Assembly (NCBI GenBank): GCA_050731755.1
Contig: JBOHPP010000208.1
Location: forward strand, 1-9,153
DNA: 9,153 bases
Direction: 5' to 3'
From: JBOHPP01 sp050731755
Lineage (GTDB): Bacteria; Methylomirabilota; Methylomirabilia; Rokubacteriales; CSP1-6
Shown here piece after piece: positions 1-5,805 of the stretch (position 1 is its first letter; every line of letters starts with the position of its first letter). The position numbers and the translations under genes were made by a program. The notes below the pieces were generated by a model. The model worked only from the letters and a program-made list of their open reading frames with translations, did not search any database and was not told the origin of the DNA.

Positions 1-1830
1 GTGCCGGCGTCGCCCGCCGAGGTCGCTCCGCCGAAGCCTGCCGCTGCGGCCACGGAAGCTCCACCGGCGCCGCCGGCCGAGGTCAAGCGCGAGCTGATCC
101 GCGTTCCCGAATCGGTGACGGTGGCCGAGCTCAGCGAAAAAATGCGTCGCAAGTCAGGGGAAATCATCAAGACCCTCCTCGAGCTGGGGGTCATGCGGAT
201 GGTCAACGACCTGCTCGACCCCACCGAGGCGAAGCTGGTGGCCGACCGGTTCGGCTTCGACGTCGAGGTCCGCTCCTTCGAGGGGGAGGTCCTCGACGAG
301 GACGAGGTCGATCCGACTCAACTCGTGCTGCGGCCCCCCGTGGTGACGGTCATGGGCCACGTCGATCATGGCAAGACGTCACTGCTCGACTACGTGCGCA
401 AGACGAAGATCGCCGAGAAGGAGTTCGGAGGCATCACCCAGCACATCGGCGCCTACCAGGTGATGACCTCGCACGGCAAAGTGACTTTCCTGGATACGCC
501 GGGCCACGAGGCGTTCACCGCAATGCGGGCCCGCGGGGCCCAGGCCACCGACATCGTCATCTTGGTGGTGGCCGCGGACGACGGCGTCATGCCGCAGACC
601 GTGGAGGCCATCAATCACGCCCGCGCGGCCAACGTGCCCATCATCGTGGCCGTCAACAAGATCGATAAACCCGAGGCCGACCCCGAGCGGGTCAAGCGCG
701 AGCTGGCCAACCATGGGCTGGTCCCCGAAGAGTGGGGCGGCCAGACGATCTTCGTGCCTACCTCGGCCAAGAAGGGCACCGGGATGGACCAGCTGCTGGA
801 GATGACCGCGCTCCAGGCCGAGGTCCTGGAGCTCAAGGCCAACCCCAACCGCGCCGCCAAAGGAGTGATCATCGAGAGCCGGCTCGACCGGGGCCGCGGC
901 CCGGTGGCCACCGCGCTGGTCCGGACCGGAACACTGCGCGAAGGGGAAGCCGTGGTGGTGGGCGCCCACTCCGGACGCATCCGCGCCCTGGTCGATCCCA
1001 GCGGGCGCAAGGTGAAGTCGGCCGGCCCCTCCGATCCGGTGGAGATCCTCGGGCTGGGTGGTGTACCGGCCGCCGGTGACGTGCTGGTGGCGGTGTCCGA
1101 CGAGCGCAAAGCCCGGCAGATCGCCCAGATGCGGATCGAGCGCGAGAAGGCCAAGGTCAAGGCGGCCACTCGCGTCACGCTGGAAAGCCTGCACCGGCAG
1201 ATCGAGACCGGCGAGGTCAAGGAGCTGCGTCTGGTGCTCAAGGCCGACGTCCAGGGTTCGGTGGAGGCGCTGAGCGAGTCGCTCGAGCGCCTGTCGACCG
1301 ACGAAGTCAAGCTCAAGGTCATCCACGCCTCGGCGGGCGCCATCAACGAAAGCGACGTCATGCTGGCCTCCGCCTCCAACGCCATCGTCATCGGCTTCAA
1401 CGTCAAGGCGGACCCCAAGGCCCAAAGCCAGGCCCAGGCCAATGGCGTGGACGTCCGCCACTACAACGTCATCTACACCGTGATCAACGACGTGAAGGCC
1501 GCGCTGGCCGGCCTGCTGGCGCCGGAGATCCGGGAGACGGTGCTGGGCCGGGCCCAGGTGCGGCAGATCTTCGTCATCTCCAAGCTCGGCCCCATCGCCG
1601 GCAGCTCCGTGCAGGAAGGGAAGATCGTCCGCAACGCCAAGGTCCGCGTCCGGCGGGGCGACGGCGTGGCCGGCGAGGGAACCGTCACCTCCCTCAAACG
1701 GTTCAAGGACGACGTCCGCGAGGTGCTGGCCGGGATGGAGTGCGGCATCGGCGTCGACGCCGTGAAGGGCCTCCAGCCGGGCGACATCCTCGAGGTCTAC
1801 ACCACCGAGGAAGTCGCGCGCACGCTGTGA
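1..1830 (+). CDS. infB: translation initiation factor IF-2, probably 5'-truncated by the window edge
   Basis: IF-2 is the GTPase that brings fMet-tRNA to the 30S subunit and promotes 50S joining. Residue numbers count from base 1. An Ala/Pro-rich linker (1-28) leads into the IF2_N helical domain (about 36-90). The G domain follows with every GTPase motif: G1 GHVDHGKT (119-126), G2 around GGITQHIG (143-150), G3 DTPGHE (165-170), G4 NKID (219-222) and G5 SAKKG (255-259). Domain II covers about 285-370. The C1 domain and the fMet-tRNA-binding C2 domain end with LKRFKDD (565-571) and MECGIG (579-584). The reading frame is open from the first base. Full-length IF-2 is normally longer, with a long N-terminal region, so the GTG at base 1 is more likely an internal valine codon than the true start. 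The usual Cys of the C2 motif AGC is Ser535 here. The stop is TGA at 1828-1830, and DUF503 follows 12 bp later in the same frame. Confidence 0.97.
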   Translation: MPASPAEVAPPKPAAAATEAPPAPPAEVKRELIRVPESVTVAELSEKMRRKSGEIIKTLLELGVMRMVNDLLDPTEAKLVADRFGFDVEVRSFEGEVLDEDEVDPTQLVLRPPVVTVMGHVDHGKTSLLDYVRKTKIAEKEFGGITQHIGAYQVMTSHGKVTFLDTPGHEAFTAMRARGAQATDIVILVVAADDGVMPQTVEAINHARAANVPIIVAVNKIDKPEADPERVKRELANHGLVPEEWGGQTIFVPTSAKKGTGMDQLLEMTALQAEVLELKANPNRAAKGVIIESRLDRGRGPVATALVRTGTLREGEAVVVGAHSGRIRALVDPSGRKVKSAGPSDPVEILGLGGVPAAGDVLVAVSDERKARQIAQMRIEREKAKVKAATRVTLESLHRQIETGEVKELRLVLKADVQGSVEALSESLERLSTDEVKLKVIHASAGAINESDVMLASASNAIVIGFNVKADPKAQSQAQANGVDVRHYNVIYTVINDVKAALAGLLAPEIRETVLGRAQVRQIFVISKLGPIAGSSVQEGKIVRNAKVRVRRGDGVAGEGTVTSLKRFKDDVREVLAGMECGIGVDAVKGLQPGDILEVYTTEEVARTL

Positions 1831-1842
1831 TGGTCGGGGCCG

Positions 1843-2133
1843 ATGTCCAGCGCGCGCGTCGCCGTCGGCACGATTGAGCTCCACCTTCCGGACGTCGATT
1901 CGCTCAAGGGCAAGCGGCACGTCCTCAAGGGGCTGAAGGAGCGGGTGCGCGCCCGCTTCGAGGTGGCGGTGGCCGAGGTCGACCACCACGACGCCTGGCA
2001 ACACGCCACCCTGGCCGTGGCCTGCGTGTCCCACGACTCCCGCCACGCCAACGAGGTCGTCTCCAAGGCGCTGAACTTCATCGAGGCCAATGTGGATGGA
2101 TCCGTGATCGACACCAGCGTGGAGATTCTGTGA
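1843..2133 (+). CDS. DUF503 family protein (YlxP-like), function unknown
   Basis: This is a 96-residue protein of the DUF503 family, called YlxP in Bacillus, a family usually encoded between infB and rbfA exactly as here. Recognisable family features are IELHLP (11-16), SLKGKR (20-25), the acidic/His segment AEVDHHDAWQ (44-53) and a C-terminal strand ending in TSVEIL. Family members are small soluble alpha/beta domains of about 95 residues; no catalytic residues are established. There is no signal peptide or membrane segment. ATG 1843 is the first possible start after the in-frame infB stop 12 bp upstream, and it places the first strand where homologues have it. The upstream GGGG (1836-1839) is only a weak Shine-Dalgarno, so translation may depend on coupling to infB. 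The TGA at 2131-2133 shares a base with the rbfA ATG. The context suggests a role near ribosome maturation or initiation, which is inference. Confidence 0.9.
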   Translation: MSSARVAVGTIELHLPDVDSLKGKRHVLKGLKERVRARFEVAVAEVDHHDAWQHATLAVACVSHDSRHANEVVSKALNFIEANVDGSVIDTSVEIL

Positions 2134-2477
2134 TGCAGGGCAAGCGCCTGGACCGGGTGAATCAGCTGATCCGGGAGGAGATCTCGCTGCTCCTCCAGCG
2201 CGAGCTGAAGGATCCCCGCCTGGGGTTCGTCACCGTCACCGACGTCGAGACGACCAAGGACCTGCGATCGGCCAAGGTCTTCGTGTCGGTTCTGGGCGAC
2301 GACGCGCAATGGGCGGCATCGATGGCCGCGCTGGGGAGCGCCCGCGGCTTCATCCGCAACTGGCTGCGCCAGCACCTCGACCTCCGGCAAACCCCGGAGC
2401 TCGATTTCCGGCCCGATCGGTCGATGGAGCACGCGGCGCGCATCCAACGGCTGCTCCAGCAGCTCGGCGACCGCTGA
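2133..2477 (+). CDS. rbfA: 30S ribosome-binding factor A
   Basis: RbfA binds immature 30S subunits near the 5' end of 16S rRNA, assists late maturation and is important at low temperature. The 114-residue product matches the usual compact length and is a type II KH-like domain. Visible family features are the N-terminal helix with RLDRVNQLIREEI (5-17), KDPRLGFVTVTDVE (26-39), the strand KVFVSVLG (48-55), the helix-kink-helix with the AxG motif at A70-G72 before FIR, and TPEL-x-F (87-92) followed by D95 and S97. I chose ATG 2133 because GGAG at 2121-2124 lies 8 bases upstream and the TGATG junction overlaps the DUF503 stop by one base, suggesting translational coupling. An in-frame GTG at 2130 would add one residue and cannot be excluded. 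The stop is TGA 2475-2477. Confidence 0.95.
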   Translation: MQGKRLDRVNQLIREEISLLLQRELKDPRLGFVTVTDVETTKDLRSAKVFVSVLGDDAQWAASMAALGSARGFIRNWLRQHLDLRQTPELDFRPDRSMEHAARIQRLLQQLGDR

Positions 2478-2480
2478 GGG
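2476..2480 (+). promoter_or_regulatory. Shine-Dalgarno for the DHH phosphoesterase gene
   Basis: GAGGG overlaps the last bases of the rbfA stop codon and lies 7 bases before GTG 2488. It supports the GTG start and suggests that ribosomes finishing rbfA can re-initiate on the next gene. Confidence 0.6.
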
Positions 2481-2487
2481 ACAGCCG

Positions 2488-3447
2488 GTGCCCGTACCTG
2501 CCGACCTCGTCGCCGCCCTCGTGCGTCCGCCCCGGCGCGTCCTCATGCTGGGTCACGTCCATCCGGACGCCGACGTGCTGGGCACCCTGCTCGCGCTCGG
2601 CCTGGCCCTGGCCGACCGCGGCTGGCCGGTGACGTCGGGGGGCCCTCACCCGGCGCCGGAGGTTTTGGCCTTCCTTCCCGGCGTGGAGCGTTATCGGCGT
2701 CTCGAACGGGTCGAGGGGCCCCTCGACGTCGCGGTGCTGACCGACTGCCCGAACCCCGAGCGCACGGAGGGGCTGCTCGAACAGGCTCGCGCCGCCGGTG
2801 CGCTCATCGTCAACATCGACCACCACCACGACAATCGGCGATACGGCGACCTGAACTGGGTGGAGCCGGGGGCGGCGGCCGCTGGGGAGATGATGTACGA
2901 CCTCCTGCTGGCCTTGCCGGCGCCGATTACGCCGGCCATCGCCACCAATCTCTTTACTGCCATCCACATGGACACCGGCTCGTTCCGCTACTCCAACGTC
3001 ACGCCGACGACCTTTCGCATCGCCGGGGCCCTGGTGGCGGCCGGCGCCGATCCGGCGTTCATCGGCGGGCGCCTCTACGAACGACGTTCGGCCGACGACC
3101 TCCGCCTGCTTGGCGAGACGCTGGGCCGCGTGCAGGTGAGCACCGACGGGCGGCTCGCCTGGCTGGCCCTTCCTGCGGGGACCGTGCCCGAGGCCTTCGT
3201 CGAGGCCGAAGACCTCGTGAACTATCCCCGCTCGGTGGCCTCGGTGCGCGTGGCGTGCCTGCTGCGCGAGCGCGACGGCGCGGTGAAGGTGAGCCTGCGG
3301 GCCAAGGGGGACGTTGACGTGAGCCGAATCGCCGCCACCTTCGGGGGCGGTGGCCACCGGAATGCCGCCGGCTGCAGCGTGCCGGGGACGCTTGAGGCTG
3401 TCAGCGGCAAGGTGCTGGCGGCCATCCAGACCGCGCTGCGAGGCTGA
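2488..3447 (+). CDS. nrnA: DHH/DHHA1 phosphoesterase, NrnA-like oligoribonuclease / pAp phosphatase
   Basis: This is a DHH-superfamily phosphodiesterase of 319 residues, the normal length for NrnA-type proteins. Known members use manganese to degrade short RNA oligonucleotides and often also dephosphorylate pAp or cleave cyclic-dinucleotide products. Motif I is GHVHPDAD (22-29; H23, D27, D29), motif II is the Asp in LTDC (D86), motif III is DHH (111-113) within NIDHHHDN, and a further metal-ligand Asp is D162 in HMDTGSFRYSN. The C-terminal DHHA1 domain carries the glycine-rich substrate motif GGGGHRNAAG (286-295). All catalytic ligands are present, so the enzyme should be active. The start is GTG 2488 with GAGGG 7 bases upstream. 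The gene sits 10 bp after rbfA and overlaps truB by one base. Position between rbfA and truB is common for this family. The exact substrate (nanoRNA, pAp, pApA or pGpG) cannot be decided from sequence. Confidence 0.92.
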   Translation: MPVPADLVAALVRPPRRVLMLGHVHPDADVLGTLLALGLALADRGWPVTSGGPHPAPEVLAFLPGVERYRRLERVEGPLDVAVLTDCPNPERTEGLLEQARAAGALIVNIDHHHDNRRYGDLNWVEPGAAAAGEMMYDLLLALPAPITPAIATNLFTAIHMDTGSFRYSNVTPTTFRIAGALVAAGADPAFIGGRLYERRSADDLRLLGETLGRVQVSTDGRLAWLALPAGTVPEAFVEAEDLVNYPRSVASVRVACLLRERDGAVKVSLRAKGDVDVSRIAATFGGGGHRNAAGCSVPGTLEAVSGKVLAAIQTALRG

Positions 3448-4364
3448 TGACGCCTGTTCGCTCGGGCGTACTCGTCGTCGCCAAGGCCGCCGGCATGACC
3501 TCCTTCGACGTCGTGGCCCTGGCCCGCAAGCGCCTGGGCGTGCGCCGCGTGGGCCACGGGGGCACGCTCGATCCGGATGCTGTCGGCGTCCTGCCCATCC
3601 TGATCGGCGAGGCGACGAAGCTGATGCCCTATCTCGTGGATTGGGACAAGGAGTACGTCGTGACCGTCCGCCTCGGGGTGCGCACCGACACCCAGGACCT
3701 CGGGGGGCGGGTGCTCGCCGCGTCGCCGGTGCCACCGTTCAGCCACGATCAGATCGTCCGGGCGACGCGCGCCTTCGTCGGCCGCATTCGCCAGGTGCCG
3801 CCCATGTACTCCGCGCTCCATCACGGGGGCCGGCGTCTTTACGAGCTGGCCCGGGAGGGCGTCGAGGTGCCGCGCGAGCCGCGGGAGGTGATCGTGCACT
3901 CCATCGACGTCGAGGAGGCCTCGCTGCCGACGGTGACGCTGAGGATCGTCTGCGGCAAGGGAACGTACGTGCGCGCACTCGCCGCCGATATTGGCGAGAC
4001 GCTTGGCTGTGGTGCCGCCGTCGAGCGCCTGGAGCGGTCGAGAGTGGGTCCGTTCGGGCTCGACGGCGCGCTGGCCACTCGTGAGCTGGCCTCGGCGCCG
4101 GCCGAGACGGTGTGGGCTCGCGTGCTACCTGCCGAGGCCGCGCTGGCCGGCTGGCCGGTGGTGCGGCTCGACGGGCGGGCCGCGAGCGCCTTCCGGCACG
4201 GCCAGTCGGTGGACGCGGACCGCCCGGCGCTCGGGAAGCCGCTGGTGGCCGTTCACGCCGCTGCTGGCGGGTTTCTCGGTATCGGCGAGGTGATCGACGA
4301 CCGCGTCAAGCCGGCGCGGATCTTTCATGCGGATCATACGGGGTCTCGAGTCTTACCCGCCTGA
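3447..4364 (+). CDS. truB: tRNA pseudouridine(55) synthase
   Basis: TruB isomerises U55 in the T-arm of nearly all tRNAs to pseudouridine and also acts as a tRNA folding chaperone. The 305-residue protein has the TruB catalytic motif GHGGTLDPDA (36-45) with catalytic Asp42, then GVLPILIGEATK (47-58). The family motif around QVPPMYSALHHGG (116-128) and the substrate-binding motif CGKGTYVRALAADIG (169-183) follow, then RSRVGPF (198-204) at the end of the catalytic domain. A C-terminal PUA-like region covers about 235-295. The start ATG 3447 forms a TGATG junction with the preceding stop, and the nearby GAGG (3440-3443) is too close to be a strong ribosome site, so translational coupling is likely. 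The last twelve or so residues lie over the start of ribF and look like an extension made by the overlap. Confidence 0.96.
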   Translation: MTPVRSGVLVVAKAAGMTSFDVVALARKRLGVRRVGHGGTLDPDAVGVLPILIGEATKLMPYLVDWDKEYVVTVRLGVRTDTQDLGGRVLAASPVPPFSHDQIVRATRAFVGRIRQVPPMYSALHHGGRRLYELAREGVEVPREPREVIVHSIDVEEASLPTVTLRIVCGKGTYVRALAADIGETLGCGAAVERLERSRVGPFGLDGALATRELASAPAETVWARVLPAEAALAGWPVVRLDGRAASAFRHGQSVDADRPALGKPLVAVHAAAGGFLGIGEVIDDRVKPARIFHADHTGSRVLPA

Positions 4365-5244
4365 CGGGCCCGGCTCCGCCGTCGCCCTCGGCGTCTTCGA
4401 CGGCATTCATCTCGCTCACCGAGCCATCCTCACGGCGGCAGTGGCGCGCGCGCGCGCGGCGGCTCTCCAGGCACTGGCCTGCACCTTCGATCCTCACCCC
4501 GCCGAGGTGCTCCACCCCGAAAACCCGCCTCCGTCCATCTCGACTCTCGGGGAGCGGCTGGAGCTCATCGCCCAGACCGGCATCGACGCCACCGTCGTGC
4601 TGGCGTTCACGCCGCAACTCGCGACCGTCGAACCGGAGGCCTTCGTCAAGGACGTACTGCTCGACCGGCTGCACGCCCGCGACGTCGTTGTCGGGTTCAA
4701 CCACACCTTCGGCCGCGGAGCCCGGGGCGACGCCCGGCTCCTGCAGACCCTGGCCGAACGGCTCGGCTTCCGCGCACACGTGGTTCCCCCGTTGATGATG
4801 GACGGGGTTCCGGTGTCATCCACCGAGATTCGCGCCGCGCTACGGGCCGGGGACGTCGACCGAGCCAGCCGCTATCTGGGGCGGCCGTACACCATTGTGG
4901 GTCAGGTGGTACGCGGGGCGGGGCGGGGCCGTAGCCTCGGCTTCCCGACTGCGAACCTCGAGCCCGCCCGGCCGCTCATTGTTCCACCGGGCGTGTATGC
5001 CTGCCGGGCGGACCTCGGAGGCGAGAGCTACCCTTCGGTCGCCAACATCGGCGTGCGTCCGACTTTCGGCGAGGGACGACTCGTCATCGAGGCGCATCTG
5101 CTGGACTTTTCTGGCACGCTCTACGGCCGGCCCGTTCGTCTCACCTTCGTGAGCCGGCTCAGGGACGAGCGGAAGTTCGCGGGGCCGGAGGCCCTCCGGG
5201 AGCAGATCGCGCTCGACATCGCGGCTGCCCGCCAGCGTCTCTGA
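4327..5244 (+). CDS. ribF: bifunctional riboflavin kinase / FAD synthetase
   Basis: RibF phosphorylates riboflavin to FMN and adenylates FMN to FAD in the cytoplasm. The 305-residue protein has both domains at standard length. The N-terminal FAD synthetase domain shows GVFDGIHLAH (22-31), FDPHP (54-58), GFNHTFGRGARGD (123-135) and VSSTEIR (163-169). The C-terminal riboflavin kinase domain shows GRPYTIVGQVVRGAGRGR (185-202), LGFPTANL (204-211), PGVYACR (221-227), SVANIGVRPTFG (237-248), IEAHLLDF (254-261) and SRLRDERKF (276-284). ATG 4327 is chosen because MRIIRGLE matches the family N-terminus and no later start keeps it. This places 38 bp of ribF inside the end of truB. The nucleotidyltransferase HxGH motif reads HLAH (28-31), with Ala replacing Gly. 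The stop TGA 5242-5244 is followed by a 128-bp gap before rpsO. Confidence 0.96.
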   Translation: MRIIRGLESYPPDGPGSAVALGVFDGIHLAHRAILTAAVARARAAALQALACTFDPHPAEVLHPENPPPSISTLGERLELIAQTGIDATVVLAFTPQLATVEPEAFVKDVLLDRLHARDVVVGFNHTFGRGARGDARLLQTLAERLGFRAHVVPPLMMDGVPVSSTEIRAALRAGDVDRASRYLGRPYTIVGQVVRGAGRGRSLGFPTANLEPARPLIVPPGVYACRADLGGESYPSVANIGVRPTFGEGRLVIEAHLLDFSGTLYGRPVRLTFVSRLRDERKFAGPEALREQIALDIAAARQRL

Positions 5245-5254
5245 CCACGCTAAC

Positions 5255-5283
5255 TTTACTCGACGAGGTTTCGGTGGTACCAT
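5255..5283 (+). promoter_or_regulatory. candidate sigma70-type promoter for rpsO
   Basis: A -35-like TTTACT (5255-5260, 4 of 6 consensus bases) and a -10-like TACCAT (5278-5283, 4 of 6) are separated by exactly 17 bp. TG at 5275-5276 gives an extended -10. The stretch is distinctly less GC-rich than the surrounding genes. It implies a transcript start near 5289-5291 and a leader of roughly 80 bases before rpsO. rpsO has its own promoter upstream in E. coli, which makes one here plausible. This is a prediction by eye only. Confidence 0.45.
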
Positions 5284-5332
5284 GCCGTAATTGCAGACAA
5301 AACAAGCACTTTTGAACCCGTTCTGGCGGAGA

Positions 5333-5365
5333 CCCCCTTCCCGGAGCGAGGCGATTGGAGGAGGG
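5333..5365 (+). promoter_or_regulatory. candidate rpsO leader hairpin that sequesters the ribosome binding site
   Basis: The pyrimidine run CCCCCTTCC (5333-5341) can pair with GGAGGAGGG (5357-5365). This gives five pairs (5337-5341 with 5357-5361, one of them U-G), one C-A mismatch, and three more G-C pairs (5333-5335 with 5363-5365) around a 15-base loop. The paired purines are the rpsO Shine-Dalgarno. S15 is known to repress its own mRNA in several bacteria through leader structures that differ between lineages. Autoregulation by S15 at this site is inference. Confidence 0.35.
5357..5364 (+). promoter_or_regulatory. strong Shine-Dalgarno of rpsO
   Basis: GGAGGAGG lies 8 bases before ATG 5373. 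It is the strongest ribosome binding site in the window and decides the rpsO start: the upstream in-frame TTG at 5355 would place the ribosome site inside the coding region. Confidence 0.85.
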
Positions 5366-5372
5366 CCTGCCG

Positions 5373-5642
5373 ATGCCGCTGCCTGTCGAGAAGAAGCGGA
5401 CCCTGATCGAGCAGTTCCGTGTTCACGAAGGCGATACCGGGTCCCCAGAAGTCCAGATCGCGCTCCTGACCGAGCGGATCAACGGCCTGACCGAGCACTT
5501 CAGGCTCCACACCAAGGACCATCACTCACGGCGGGGGCTGCTCATGCTCATCGGCAAGCGCCGCAGCCTTCTCGAGTACCTGCGCAAGAAAGACCCCGAG
5601 CGGTATCGCACCATCATCGAGAAGCTCGGAATCCGCCGGTGA
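5373..5642 (+). CDS. rpsO: 30S ribosomal protein uS15
   Basis: S15 is a primary binder of the central domain of 16S rRNA, at the helix 20/21/22 junction; it starts platform assembly and forms a bridge to the 50S subunit. The 89-residue product equals the E. coli length. Family signatures are DTGSPEVQIALLTERI (21-36), LTEH (39-42), the rRNA-contact segment DHHSRRGL (49-56), GKRRSLL (61-67) and the C-terminal RYRTIIEKLGIRR (77-89). ATG 5373 is chosen from homologous N-termini and the 8-base spacing from GGAGGAGG. The gene is set off by gaps of 128 bp before and 163 bp after, unlike the genes upstream, consistent with its own promoter and post-transcriptional control. Confidence 0.97.
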   Translation: MPLPVEKKRTLIEQFRVHEGDTGSPEVQIALLTERINGLTEHFRLHTKDHHSRRGLLMLIGKRRSLLEYLRKKDPERYRTIIEKLGIRR

Positions 5643-5660
5643 CGGCGGGTCGATTCGTCA

Positions 5661-5672
5661 AGGACCGGTCCT
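5661..5672. repeat. 12-bp perfect palindrome after rpsO
   Basis: AGGACCGGTCCT reads the same on both strands and lies 19 bp after the rpsO stop. As RNA it would form only a 4-bp stem with a CCGG loop, so it is not a terminator. It could be a dimeric protein site or chance in GC-rich DNA; no function is claimed. Confidence 0.3.
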
Positions 5673-5715
5673 CGGACGGCACGATTCCGGGGGCCTCAGA
5701 GCTCAGGCTCGCCTC

Positions 5716-5746
5716 GGGCGGACGGCCTATCGGCCGTCGGGCGCCC
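5716..5746 (+). promoter_or_regulatory. GC-rich hairpin in the rpsO-pnp spacer, possible RNA processing site
   Basis: GACGGCC (5721-5727) and GGCCGTC (5732-5738) form a perfect 7-bp stem with a TATC loop. The stem continues by pairing GGGCG (5716-5720) with CGCCC (5742-5746) across a 3-base GGG bulge, for 12 pairs in total. No T-run follows, so it is a poor intrinsic terminator. In E. coli the rpsO-pnp spacer holds a terminator and RNase III-cleaved hairpins through which PNPase controls its own mRNA. A similar role here is inferred from position and structure. Confidence 0.55.
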
Positions 5747-5762
5747 TGCGGCTCCTACTACT

Positions 5763-5789
5763 GCGTACGCCGGACTCCGGCCGACACGC
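5763..5789 (+). promoter_or_regulatory. second hairpin immediately before the pnp ribosome binding site
   Basis: GCCGG (5769-5773) pairs with CCGGC (5777-5781) around a 3-base ACT loop. GCGT (5763-5766) can pair with ACGC (5786-5789) across an internal loop. It ends directly against GAGGA (5790-5794), the likely pnp Shine-Dalgarno 11 bases before the ATG. With the larger hairpin upstream it gives the pnp leader a tandem stem-loop layout. The stem is short, so confidence is modest. Confidence 0.35.
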
Positions 5790-5805
5790 GAGGACAGGCA
5801 TCGTC

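Noticed and set aside
1..3. GTG at base 1 as the true infB start
   Set aside because: Nothing upstream is visible and IF-2 normally has a longer N-terminal region, so the frame most likely continues upstream of the window.
379..2046. Minus-strand open frame of 555 codons opposite infB and DUF503
   Set aside because: It shows the same shadow composition and no recognisable motif, and it lies fully over conserved IF-2 domains.
2350..3735. Minus-strand open frame of 461 codons across rbfA, nrnA and truB
   Set aside because: It crosses three well-supported plus-strand genes and has low-complexity Arg/Pro/Gly/Ala composition, so it is an artefact of GC bias.
5355..5372. TTG 5355 as an earlier rpsO start adding six residues
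   Set aside because: The start would sit on the Shine-Dalgarno itself. ATG 5373 has ideal spacing and gives the standard 89-residue S15.
5716..5760. Intrinsic terminator after rpsO
   Set aside because: The stem is good, but the bases after it (TGCGGCTCC) contain no T-run, so classical Rho-independent termination is unlikely.
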